Origin: Bombardia bombarda
Taxonomy: Eukaryota > Ascomycota > Sordariomycetes > Sordariales > Lasiosphaeriaceae
NCBI GenBank assembly: GCA_030512295.1
Contig: JAULSR010000001.1
Coordinates: 248,001-312,000 of the forward strand
DNA length: 64,000 bases
Direction of reading: 5' to 3'
Positions 1 to 10,989 of the stretch are shown here, piece after piece (within the stretch, counting starts at the first letter, position 1; the number at the start of each line of letters is the position of its first letter). The notes beneath the pieces were generated by a model. It was not told where the DNA came from. It worked only from the letters and a program-made list of their open reading frames with translations, and made no database searches. The position numbers and the translations under genes were made by a program.

Positions 1-716
1 CAGGCCGGTGGCGAGCAGGCCGCCAAAGGCGCCGGCGATGGAGGCGGCCGAGACGTAGATTCCGATGCGGAAGAGCAGCTCGTTGCGCTTGTAGAAGCAG
101 CTGAGGAAGAAGGCCATCCCCGGCATGGCGCCGCCCTCGAATATGCCCAGGAGGGCGCGCACGCCCAGAAGGCCGTCGTAGGTCTTGACGAAGGCGGTGC
201 ACATGGAGACGAGGCCGAAACCGCAGACGAGCAAAGGGAGGTAGAATCGCGGGCCGACGCGCTTGAGCAGGATGTTGCTGGGCACCTCAACGAGCAGGTA
301 GACGATGTAGAAGATGGACAGGGCCCAGTTGAAGCGCACGCCGCTGAGGTCGAACTCGAGCTCCATGCCCTGGATGCGCGCGTTGCCGATGTTGGCCCGG
401 TCAAGGAAGCAGAGCATGTAGAGCAGCGTCACCAGCGGCACCGTATGCCAGTCGATCTTGCGCCGGACCGCCGTCTCCTCGGCCTCGGTCCAGTCGAAGT
501 CGTCGGCCGGCAGGCTGCCGTCGATGTCAGATCCATCCTTGGACGAGTTCAGGCCGTGCTCGATCTGTCGGGCTGTCGGGGGTGGGGGTGGGTGGGAGGT
601 TAGTGGTATGTCACTGTGTGTTGGTGTCGCTATACCTAGCTAGCTGGCATGCTGTGGTGGGACTGAAGGGTTGAGCAACACTTACCGACCGTCTTTTCCG
701 ATTTCTCCATGTCCAT
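1..716 (-). CDS. MFS transporter, anion:cation symporter (Dal5/TNA1-like), 5' part
   Basis: Plasma-membrane permease of the major facilitator superfamily, probably the fungal anion:cation symporter group that imports allantoate, nicotinate and other organic anions. Exons on the minus strand are 716-686 and 572-<1. The intron has donor GTAAG, branch CTAAC and acceptor GACAG. The start is the ATG at 716 (MDMEKSEKTV). After an acidic N-tail come TM1 (VPLVTLLYMLCFLDRANIGNA, the usual first helix with the DRANIGNA signature), TM2 (NWALSIFYIVYLLVEVPSNI), TM3 and TM4 (GLLGVRALLGIFEGGAMPG region), and the start of TM5 at the window edge. About 200 of a usual 480-520 residues are present, and the 3' end lies outside the window. 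Family assignment is from recognised motifs; the substrate is not predictable. Confidence 0.92.
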
Positions 717-3482
717 CTTGTTGACCTTTTGGAGCCCCCTTTTTGCGGGAGCTTTGCAACTTTTGAGATCTTTCAAGCTGAAGAAAAGTTGTCCAGGACG
801 ACGTTACACACAATTGGCGGAGAGGAACGGTGGGGAGAAGTAGTGTGGTCAGGGTCAGAGCCAGAGATCGGAGTTTTGGGAGAATGGGAGGGGATAAATT
901 CGGGATAAATTCTCCTTTTCAATCGCCCACATGCAATCGCTTATCACGCTGCATCCATTCTAATGGTAGTCTTCTTCATAAACGGTAACGCCCCGAATTC
1001 CCATGCAGCTGCTACCCTCCAAATCGGTACAGGGCCGTCACCACCACCATCAGTGACCGCACCTTACGGTTGAGAATAACCGGTACGCGCTGGGACGCAG
1101 TTGCAAAAGAGTGTCATGAGATGCATTTGGTGGCGGCTAGTTGCACATCACCACAAGAGTTTTTTCGCACAAACGGACAAAGGGGCCAGGTCAGCTAGCA
1201 GCTTGCTGTGCCTTCTCGGCAGATGGGGTCGGCCTTCCGTTTACGCGGGGTATGGGCTTTGCCGTTTTTTCTCTTGGTGCATTTTCCTCTGAGCCAAGAT
1301 GCGCCAAGTCTTGGGTTGCCAAGATCTAGCCCCAATTGACGCCGAGTGGCTTCGTTGGGCGGAACTGGGGGGTGAATGCCGGGGGAGGGTAGCCTCAAGT
1401 GCGGGGGTGAATGGTGGTGGAAAAGGGTAAGTAGCTTGGCGGTGAGGTGCCCGCCTGCGCCCGTTTCCTCTCGGTGGCTGGCTGGCCAAGTTGTTTGAGA
1501 CGATCTGAAGGAAACGAGCACAGGCGTCCGTGGGAAAAGTAAAAGTATGGGGAAATACGATGCGCCGTTGTTGGAGAAAGGGCTGGAACCTTTCAGGCAC
1601 CATGGCACGCGTTTCCTCTCTCGTGGAATGGCTCGCTTTGTTCCACCATGACCGATCTTGCATTCTAGACTTAGCGTCCCCAGCTGGTCGGTTCATGCCC
1701 GACATTTCGATCACCCAACAGAAGAAGCAATTGGACCAAACCCACGACAGACAAGCACACACGACAGGACCCCTTGAAGATGTGGGAGAAACACAGAAAG
1801 ACAAACGTCGCTCTTCCTTGCATGCTCGCTTCGCACTTGTGCTACACTGGTCTAAGGCCCAAATACGCAAGCTGGCAAAAAAAAGCTGGCCCAGAGACGG
1901 TATCATCGGGCCTTTGTTTGCATCTATCATCTGACATGGGCGAGTCTACAACAGGAGAAGGTCTCAACATTCTGTGATCTAGCATGGCTGGATGCCCGGT
2001 TGGCTGGGGGCGAGGTTACAATCAGCCTGTAGGGATTCTCCCATATTGGCACCGGACTCTGGCTAGCTTGGGGAACTCCAGGGATCGGGATGCATTTATA
2101 TTGCCCGTCCCCCGCATAAGCGTGACGGCCTATGCCTTATCATCTTGGTCATCCCTGACTGGGACTTGCCCGGCCTGGACTGGTCCCCGTGCCATCTCCG
2201 TTCGGTTGTTTGTTGGAAAACGGAATTGTTGACGAATCGGCCATGGGTTCAAGAGATGCTGATGTTGATGCATGGAAATTGATTGGACCCAAAGGAGCGG
2301 ACATGGGAAACAGCCTTGATCTCTTGGCTGAACTGTTGATTGCTCTGTCAATATCGAACCGGACACATGTCGTGCCACGTTTTCCAACAAAAGTCGCCGC
2401 AAGTTGAGGCACGGTATTACCGCTGCTGCAGATATATATCAACTGAGCAAGGATTTGTATATCATGCACGCCTTCACATCCGCAGACATGGAAGCTTCAA
2501 TTATACAGCTCGGACTTGACCTCGCAAATGTCTGCCCCAACCGGGTAGATGCTGGTACTCTGTTAGCGGAACAAACGGCAGTCACTGAATGCATACAGAC
2601 TGCAGTCAGTCAGTCCACATACAGTACGAGCACACCACTTCCAACGTCTCACTGCCGACCCGTTGACGGAATGCAACACCTCGGTAAGGAGATAGTTTCC
2701 CCCTTCTTCCATTCTCCTCAATACAGCAACTCGTCTTTCACTAATGTTTGGTTTGAAGTTTGATCTGTAGTAGAAGACTCATCAAACAACAGGAGGCATG
2801 CTTCTCTCAAGAGTCGAATCCATCATTGGCCTAGTATTTTCGAGAATAACAACACCACCAACCTTGCTGCGCCTCTTCACTAACCGTCCCAATATCTTTT
2901 GTTAGCCATAAAGAATAAAGTTGCTTGGCAAGAGAGCGCCTGGGATGAATCATAAACGCCTACCCACACGGTAGTCGGCGATGTCAAATAATGAAAAGAG
3001 GTTCGGCTAGCAATATTGGGTGGCGATGAAAGAAAAATAAAATGCTACTAGTGGCTTAGCTGATTATGACATGTCGGCGGTCGGGTAGGCATCTAGAACT
3101 ACGTCCGTGATAGTATCAAACCTGCCAGTGATGTCAGCTGGTAACGATGTCCATTCATTGTCTACTACTACATATTGGATCCGCCACCAGTAACGTAATA
3201 CCCAGTTCTGTGCCATCCCAAAACAGAACAAAGAAAGAGCCACAAGGCGACACCACAACTGAATCTTAAGCATTCTAAGGGCTCACGTGCTGGCGGGGGC
3301 ACCCGCTGTTGAGCTGGTTCTAGGCCCAGTTCCCCAGATAGAAGTATCGTCAATCAGTCTAGGTAGGTACCTACTAAGTAAGATAGGTAAGTAGGTATGT
3401 TATTCATCTCAAAAGCATAGACTCGACAGAACTTCATGACAAACTTCAAAGCATTATTTGGGAACGTAGCTGTCATTGACTG
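717..3482. other. Intergenic spacer without a supportable gene
   Basis: About 2.8 kb between the divergently read MFS gene and the AAA relic. Open frames of 60-230 codons occur on both strands, but none shows a domain, a consistent splice structure or a convincing start context. The proximal part is presumably the MFS promoter. A cluster of TAGGTAGGTACC-type motifs lies at about 3360-3400. Confidence 0.6.
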
Positions 3483-6249
3483 TCATATGAAACTAACGAA
3501 AAACAACTTAGGAATGTGTGATAAAAGATCAACGTGAAATAACGCCATTATCATAGTCGTCGTCATCGTCATAATCCTTGTCAAAATCCTCTTCATCATC
3601 TGAAGTCCTTGATCCATAACTACCCACACGATAGTAACTCTGGTTCCGACTTGGCGGATCGCTGCTCTGTCTCGCCGAGATACCTGGCCCGGGACGGGGA
3701 CTGGGTATTTCAGATCTTCTGTTTTCATCTCGCCCCTGTCGACCATGTCGAGCCTCTCCTTATATGTAACCTGTATTTCATGGTAGGCTAGTGAGGAGGC
3801 GAATTGGAATGCGTTGCGGATCTGGCGGCCGTTCCAGGGAGGCTGGTTTGTTGTCTTCTCGAGGAAAAGACTTCTGGCGAATCTGATGATCTTGTATTTG
3901 TTGATTATGAGCGGTGGCTCATTGGCAAGTTGGCTTTGAGTCTTGGAAATCTCTGCCAGGCGCGTGATCTTGGCCTTTAAGATCTCGACTGTTTGATCCT
4001 TCGTCAAGGCCGGGTTTGTGGTGAGGAAAAGAATACCGCTGTAGTATTCGAGAACACACAAGAAAACCGATCAACAAGTTAGGATCTGAAAGTAATTCCA
4101 GTGTGAGATGAGATTGATGACTTGCCTGAAGCTAAAGCATTTCTGTTCAAGTCTGAGGTAGACCTTTCCGAAGGAAAAACATCTGCTTCATCCAGCAACA
4201 AGACGCAGTCCCATATGTGTACCAGGCGAAATACATTGGTTAAATGTCTGTCCACCTCTGTGGGAGTCACTCCAAGGTCACCGCAAGTTATGGAGAATAG
4301 CGGCTTTTTGTTTTCCATGGCGACGGCTTCGGCTGTCGCTGTCTTTCCGACTCCTGGTACTCCATGCAACAGAATTACGAGCCCTCTTCCCTTTCCCTGA
4401 ATAACATCCTGACCAAGCCCGCCAAGCGTAGCAGAACGCTGTTGTTGATTGCAAAAGCCAAGACCGGCTTTCGTTTGTAAGTTGTCCTCAACTGACGATG
4501 ACAGTTTTCGCTCCAGCATCTTTTTCGTGAAATGAGACGCAACAAGCCCACGGATAGTATCCTTGTATTCCTTGTTAATCTTAAGATGCTTGAGTGCGTC
4601 TGGCTGCTCCGTAATTTGCCGAAAACGATTAACATTGAGCGGCATGAGCTTGCGGTCTCTCAGAACGTATGCAAAGACACGTTGCGGTAGCAGCATGAGG
4701 TTTTCGGTGCCGATTTGAGCTGGTGTGGCACTCCTTCCAAGAAGACTCTGATCCCCATCCTTCTTGCAAAAAGAATCCGTTTTGAGAGAATCGTAGCGCT
4801 GTGAGAAACACAACCTGTCCATGACTTGAACTACATCATCCCATTCCTCTGGCTGTCCATCCAAACCGTCACTAGTCTAGTTGAGAATGGGCGTATTGTC
4901 TCGACCTGACTCAAGTAAATGATTGACATGTAGATTTCTCGCATACTCTGAGCATGGCTCGCCTGTCCTCCACCAAGGATGCGTCTAGTGAGCTTCAAAA
5001 AGTCCACAATAACGTGACTATCAACGTATTCGGGCTGTCGTTGTCGGTACTTCTCTTTCTCCTCGGGAGTAAGGATGTCAGGCTGGTTTGCTGGGCAAAT
5101 CTCAACTGTCCAGCCATCATAGGAAAGATACCTGCATTCAAGTAACTTGTAGCCACGGTCCGTCAACCTCTCAATGAGACTTGCGTCCTCAAGGTATTGT
5201 ATAGGACAACATGGAAGAGCCTTTTATCTCCACTTCATCATCGAAGCAAGGGATCGAGAACCTCTGTTCCACTCGGTGGAACGAGTGGCCGTTGAAATCG
5301 ATGTAAAATCCAAACAATAAAAATGGCTCATCACAGTTTGAGACCACAAGATCATCGTCCTCTTGGACATCACCCTGACCCAGGTTGGGGGGAAAATGGG
5401 CGGCCGGTTGGCCAGAACCATTCGATGAGAGGAGCGTAAAGCTCGGTGCAGTAACGCACAAGACTCTGAAGAGCACATGAAATTGGGTTGTGTTGGATTC
5501 TATGATGATATGCATTAGCAGAACGTGCATACCGATAAATATAAATAGACAATAATATTTATGGAATCGAACTTGTTGCGGCTCACCTTCTTCTTCAGCA
5601 TGACTGCGTCTTGTGTGGATATTGAACGTTGATGATGGGGCGTAGATTAGCTGCCAAGGATGGAAGAGAAGCCACAGATCTTCGAACCGAACCTCTTTTA
5701 TGGCTGCATCCTCGAATTTGGCCCACTCCTACATGATTTCACGATCAATGAAGTCGACATGATACCGAAGATAGTCGACTGCCTACTTAGAGTAAAAGTT
5801 GGGGTTCAACTTCACTTTTTCTTCCAGTGTCTCATCGTACGCGTTCTTGGGCTTGAGTCGAGCTTCCATCTTCTCAAGAAGATTCTTCATACGCTCTTGG
5901 CAGAATATCAAGAGGCGGAATGGTCTGGGGAGGGTCCTGACGCTGCTGTTATACGTCCTAGTCCCACCGTCCAAATAACCCGGAGAATTCGTGATCCTTC
6001 GGGGCCAGACGAGCAGTCAACCAGGTTGATGCGATCTTCGAGTCTTGTGATTTTCATTTTGCGGATTTTGGCCTCTCGTTGCACCTCATCCCTGAAGCAG
6101 CCATTGGCTGACGATATATCGTCTCCGACAAGAACTTCCACGGCGTAGACAGGGTCTTTTTTCGATAGTCTGTTTTTAAACAGTTCCCAGTTGACCCTTC
6201 TCATTTCTGGGATCATAAGCTCCGTCATAAAGCCATCGCGCCTCTGCAT
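3483..6249 (-). pseudogene. Broken AAA+ ATPase (fungal DUF7025/BCS1-like family)
   Basis: This family pairs an N-terminal domain of the DUF7025 type with one AAA+ module; substrates are unknown. The order seen is an N-terminal block from the ATG at 6249 (MRRVNWELFKNR), a region ending near RFEDLWLLF, a strand-rich stretch with DFNGHSFHRVEQ, then AAA with Walker A (GVPGVGKT, about 4340-4366), Walker B (LLLDEAD, about 4182-4200) and the C-terminal lid. Lesions: a frame change near 5990-6020; in-frame TAG at 5783-5785 and 5729-5731; a one-base insertion near 5220; a GC-type donor at 4125 whose matching acceptor reads CGG instead of CAG (4067-4069); and loss of about 20 residues after LTTN, where sensor-1 flanks and the arginine finger normally sit. 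Each alone could be argued away; together they mean a dead gene. Exon limits upstream of 6249 are uncertain. Confidence 0.85.
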
Positions 6250-6754
6250 GTCCTCTCACTCGCGCAAATCCAGTAGCCTCGGAAAGTCGATGCGAGAATA
6301 TGGCCATTTTCTCCATTCGCGGCGTGGGCTGCTTCACAACTGCAGAGTGCAGACCGAACCGGAAACAGACCATATTAGGATGGGCACATAGCCTTGAAAC
6401 GATCCGCTGGTCAAGATACCAAACCCGTAGATACCTATTGCAAAGAACATTTTTACAGCCACGCATCTCAATAAGTAAGTCTACTCGACTTATTGGACGC
6501 GGCCGTTTTCGATCCGAACTGCAGAAACTGGATGGTGTTGTTGTTGCACCACTTATACGAGGTGCTTAAAACAGCGACACTGAGTAATATTTACTGCTTT
6601 GATCTAGAAAACACATAGTGTCGCACGACTTGATGTGTAATAATGCTACCAAAGAAAAGGAGTATGTCCAACATCATTCTCGAAGGGAAGTACGGGTCTG
6701 ACGGACAAAAACAGCCAAAACAGCAACAAGCAACATGAAATACCCTTGGCGATA

Positions 6755-7976
6755 TTACATGGGCATGTTGCCCATCTGGCCGGGGAGAGCAGTAAGCCCT
6801 GCGGTATTTGTTAGTATCAAGTTGGCAGTTAAGATTTAAGAAGGTGAAGAACTTACACTTGGAAGTGCCAATGTCCTCGCGGGCAATCTGGCTGTTTGTG
6901 CAGGCAATGGCCTTGGCATCAGCCTGCCTCTGGAGGGGCTTGCAGTTGTCGCCGGCACACTTGCCGTCCATGGCCTTCTGCAGAGCATCGCCCTTCCAGC
7001 CAAAGAGGTAGTCGCCGTGGATACCGTAGCCGGTGTTGTCACCCTGGCTCCAGTAGAAGGGCTGCGACCCATCCTCGGGCCAGTCGGCCTTGTTGTTGAA
7101 CTGGCGCGTGTCGAACATGACCTCGTACATGACCTGGGGGATCTTGACGGGGTGGCTGGCCGGGCAGGCGCCGCCGCTCTCGAAGGTGCCGGTCGAAGGG
7201 TAGGCGACGTGGCTCTTGTGGTCGGGAGAGTCGGTGTTCTTGCCGTCCCAGCACGAGGGGAAGGTGACGGTCACGCGCCAGCCACCACCGCAGGTCGACT
7301 TGGGGAAGTTCTTGGTATCGGAACCCGTGCAGGGGGCGCCTCCGAAGGGGCTTTGCTGCATGTTTGACTCGCAACGGAAGCAGTTGCCCGACGGAACCTT
7401 GGCGGCAACGCGGTTGTTGGGGTCGCCGACGAGCATGCGGAAGCCCTGTTAGTAGCGGTGAGTCAGTCTCAGGGGCTTGTTTACTTCTCACGTGCAGTAA
7501 CCATGGCTTACCGGCTTGAAGGCAGTGACCCTAGCGCTGGCCTGATATCCTCGGATACTGAAACGGGTCAGTCAAGACATGAAGATTCGTGACACAACAT
7601 GAAGGCAACCGTACTAGTAGACCGTCACACCACCCTGGACACCGAGACCGAGGTTGGCAACTTGGGGCACGCGCTTGAAGGTTCCATTGCGAGCCTTGAA
7701 GTAGACGTTGGCAGTCCAGTAGTTGGAGAAGTCCTCAGAGTAAGTGCAGCTTGTGCAGGTCGACTTGGAAGCTGGGTCGTGCGACTCTGGGGGCATGGAC
7801 GCGTTGAACGAGTTGCCACCAATAACCTGATGGACGTGGGCGGAAGGCAGACTGCCAGGGTTGACCAGGGGGTCAATACGGTCGATGGTCAACTGCGAGC
7901 AGCCGAAACGCATCAGCTCCTGCGCCGCGGCCAGCTGGGTGGCTGCCACAGCGCCAATAAAGGCTTTCAGCTGCAT
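6755..7976 (-). CDS. Secreted DUF1996 domain protein
   Basis: Four exons on the minus strand: 7976-7615, 7557-7512, 7445-6857 and 6798-6755, giving 346 residues and stop TAA. All junctions have GT..AG, and phase is preserved throughout; intron 2 ends CTAACAG. The N-terminus (MQLKAFIGAVAATQLAAAQ) is a signal peptide with likely cleavage near residue 18. The rest matches DUF1996, a domain common in secreted fungal proteins: RFGCSQL, HVHQVIGGNSFN and the CTSCTYSEDFSNYWTANVYF block in exon 1; GFRMLVGDP, CWDGKN, HKSHVAYP and WSQGDNTGYGIHGDYLFGW in exon 3. The many conserved Cys, His and Trp residues are intact. The last exon adds only 14 codons. The function is unknown; it is probably an extracellular or cell-wall protein. 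Some relatives carry a C-terminal WSC domain, which is absent here. Confidence 0.95.
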
Positions 7977-8101
7977 CTTGTCGGTGCCTGGTGCGAAGTC
8001 GTACGATACACAACTTCAACTTTCTCGAGAGATGAAAACGGGAAGAAGCGACAGCTACCGAACCAAAACATTACATCGACTTGGCAGCTCCATCTCATCT
8101 T

Positions 8102-8108
8102 CTTTATA
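8102..8108 (-). promoter_or_regulatory. TATA-like box upstream of the DUF1996 gene
   Basis: TATAAAG on the minus strand about 126 nt before the DUF1996 ATG at 7976, a typical spacing for a fungal TATA element plus leader. Position and sequence only. Confidence 0.45.
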
Positions 8109-8592
8109 CGCTCCGATGCCATTGACGCCCCATCCTCTTCGGATGTTCTGCCGAACTTTTGCGGCAAAAGTCGCCCACCAGACAACTGCCGTAGATTGGG
8201 GCCATCTCCGGTTAATATAGCCCCATATTCGGGGCGAGTCTGGGGAAGCTTCTATTTGGTGGGGCAAAGGGCCTTCATTTCCCTATATCATAACACGGCA
8301 GTCAATATGGTCACGTTGTTGTATTGGAGGCCCGTAAGTCTAGTGCACAACTCGTAGCCGATCCCTCTGACTCTCAGCTTTGGTGTCACTGTTTAACCGA
8401 CGTCATATTGATGGCTGCCTGCATCCTTGCGGCGTCTAGAAGCAAGGAAGAAGGTGGTTCTGGCACAAAATACGCGATGCCTTTTAATATCAAACCTTAT
8501 TAATCTCCTTTCAGCTAGCCTCCTGTCCATCTGCCTTTCAGACACATCCAGTCTCCTACCTAACCAGACAAGCCATCGCCTTGACCTATACT

Positions 8593-10049
8593 ATGGCCGG
8601 TATTACCGAAGACAAGGAAGGGGCGCGAGAGGCGATATACCAGCACTGGCAGTTCAGTCTCGATACAACAGAACTAGCAAAAGGTTTGAACTGGAGCAAA
8701 CGCCACCATGCGCTTTACATCGGGAGCCATCAAGAGCTGAAGAGGACTTGAAGCCGGCCCTTCAAGCCTACAAGGCGCGAGGTCTATCACATCACATGGA
8801 AACAGGTATTGAGTCAGATGGATCTTGCCCAAGAGATACATCAACAACAGGAACGAGGTCTCAAAGGCTTTTTCACAAAGCTCTGGAGAGAAACGGGGAG
8901 GAATACTAATTCTATATCGGCTGTTCTTGGCCTTATTCCTGACGAGTATGGACTTGGCACGGTCAAGGCCTGTATATCTCTCTGTCTCGCCGTAAGCTTT
9001 CTAAAAAAAAAAATGAATTATACGCAAATTTCACTTGGCCGATAAGCATTGGAAATATTCATGGTTGGCCAAAAGGTCATCCGACTACAGAGAAATGATC
9101 TCCGAGACCTTCAGAGACGTCCCTTTCCTCGTTGCCAGAATGCACGAGTTAAGAGACCGCTTTGGAGACATTGAAATATTTCAGGACTTCAAGGAAAGGG
9201 CAGTTTTATTTTATGAGCATATTCTAATCTCCATGGCTCAGCTAATCGCTTTTCTAACTTCCAAGCCAGAGGGTGAGTTTTCTGTTTTCTTTTCCTATTC
9301 AATCGACATTCATATACTAACGAATATCTCGACAGCCAAAATGATTGACTTATTCAAGCGGAGACCGCACAAGTCCGAGTTTGAAAGTGCACTTGCAAAT
9401 ATCAAGTATCAGGGAGAGATTCTGATAGACTACACAAATGATATCACAGAGCGTTTGTTGAGGAAAATAGCGGATGATGCACAAGCCGCCAAACACACAG
9501 GAATAGTGGTCGTGGAGGAACTGCGAAAGAACACGAGACAGTGACTGAAGCCAGTAGCAAGTTTGGTACCGTTGTGGAGTAATGGCGCGCTGTCCCTGAT
9601 GAGGTAGCCATCACTGTTTAGGACGTCTTAAAAGAACATTTAGATAATTTCTTCCATAGTTGAGGTACCAATGCTACGTTTAACGGTGGAATTCCACCCT
9701 CTGGCGCGGAGAGGATATCAACCATCTCATACATTGCAGCATCCCTCATGGACGGCATCGAGAAGACACGCCCAGACAAGATTGTGATGCTGACATTCTT
9801 CTGCAGCCTGCACCCTGCGTGGTGCACAACACACACAGGGGGTCCAGTCGGACTGATGAGAAGCTTGATCATGCAGGCCTTACTGCAACTCGACCGCCAG
9901 AGCTGATGCATTGCGGGTGAATTACCTCCTTTTCGTCGTATGCTGGGCGGCTAGATTCGCACTTGATGGTGGTTGACCCTGAGGTGGAGCGATTGCGGAG
10001 AATGGATGAGATGGAAGAGGGTGAGGAATGGTATGACAAAGGGTTTTGA
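8593..10049 (+). pseudogene. Relic of a STAND/NLR-like gene (DUF7708-type N-terminus)
   Basis: The reading frame starts at ATG 8593, meets TGA at 8749-8751, then continues in the same frame through a helical block (ITWKQVLSQMDLAQEIHQQQ, then a LIPDEYGLGTVKA motif). That motif resembles the N-terminal DUF7708-type domain of fungal STAND (NACHT/ankyrin) proteins. An intron at 8991-9049 and a well-formed one (GTGAGT at about 9272, TACTAACG branch, GACAG acceptor at about 9335) connect to a frame ending with TGA at 9542-9544. Further downstream, fragments in other frames still resemble the same family: a segment at about 9680-9905 containing SYIAASLMDGIEK and LTFFCSLHPAW, and a C-terminal tail at about 9965-10049 (EVERLRRMDEMEEGEEWYD). 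Nothing is recognisable as a P-loop. I read this as one eroded gene; an alternative is a short expressed N-terminal fragment (8815-9544). Confidence 0.6.
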
Positions 10050-10989
10050 GACAGTTGGGGGTCTCTGAGCTGTAAGAGATTTGGGCTGTAAATGGAGTCG
10101 GGTTTAGGAAGGGGGCGGCTGGCAGACTGGAATTGACGCTGGCTCACATGCAACCAGGCTGGCGATTTAGGGGGTTTTCACTTCAACTGACTGTGTTTGA
10201 CTAACCGCGCGTCTCTTTTCAGCTCTGGTTTTTCAGCTCTGGTGGTGAAAAGCCAATCGGAGTCTTGCTGCATTTTCGAGCACCACACCACCAACTTCCC
10301 ACTTTGGATATGTCTTCTCCTGAAACGTGTTTCCCCAGCCTTGAATCATAAGGCGCCGTCGGGGTTCATCCTCAGCCGTTGTGAGACCACGTCCTCAACT
10401 GTCATGCACCCTTGCCGCCAGTGCAACCTGCCGAGATAGGAAGACGAGGCTGTCAAAAGTGTGGAAATCAGGTCTGGTCTATATCCAGATGCAACATACA
10501 TATCTCAAATAAGCCAAGTTACGCATTCAGTGGGATCGGCCCTGGATTGGCTTTTCTTGACCTTGGTCCGTGTTCCGAAAGAAAAGGGTGTCCTCCATCA
10601 GCCACCGGCGGTTCCCCAACTGTCCTGCGACCACGTACCTGCCTTTAAACTGACTTAGACGCTCGGCATCGAAGCCATTTGTATGCATCTGCGATGCCTT
10701 AGCGCGTCAAATCGGGTTTCACGGCTATGGTGTCAGGGGCGAAGCGTCCACACGACCACCTGCCTCCCAAAATGCTGGTTGAGGCTCTTGTCTAAATTTG
10801 AGAAAGAATCTGTACCTTGGACAATTAGCTGTGTAGGTCAGGCTCTTCATTTGCAGTAGATAAGTATCAGTCTGACCATGGTAGCAGTCCGTACTCAGTC
10901 TTCTTTTCATTCAATGCATACTTGCAGTTGACGTATCTTTCCTGATCTTTCCTCAACATCCTAAGAAAGCACCCGTGTCGCCAGCAACC
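10050..10989. other. Spacer and presumed CorA promoter
   Basis: About 940 nt without a coding signal; short open frames only. The last 100 nt have the CT-rich character of a fungal leader (TCTTTCCTGATCTTTCCTC) before the CorA start. Confidence 0.5.

Noticed and set aside
1241..1930. 229-codon minus-strand open frame
   Set aside because: No domain, no signal or splice partner; composition looks random (many Trp, Cys, Arg), and several other frames are open over the same stretch.
2404..2763. 119-codon plus-strand open frame
   Set aside because: No recognisable family, and no intron, promoter or leader structure. Could be real but not supportable.
9618..9911. 97-codon minus-strand frame
   Set aside because: The plus strand over the same bases encodes family-like STAND segments, so this is its shadow.
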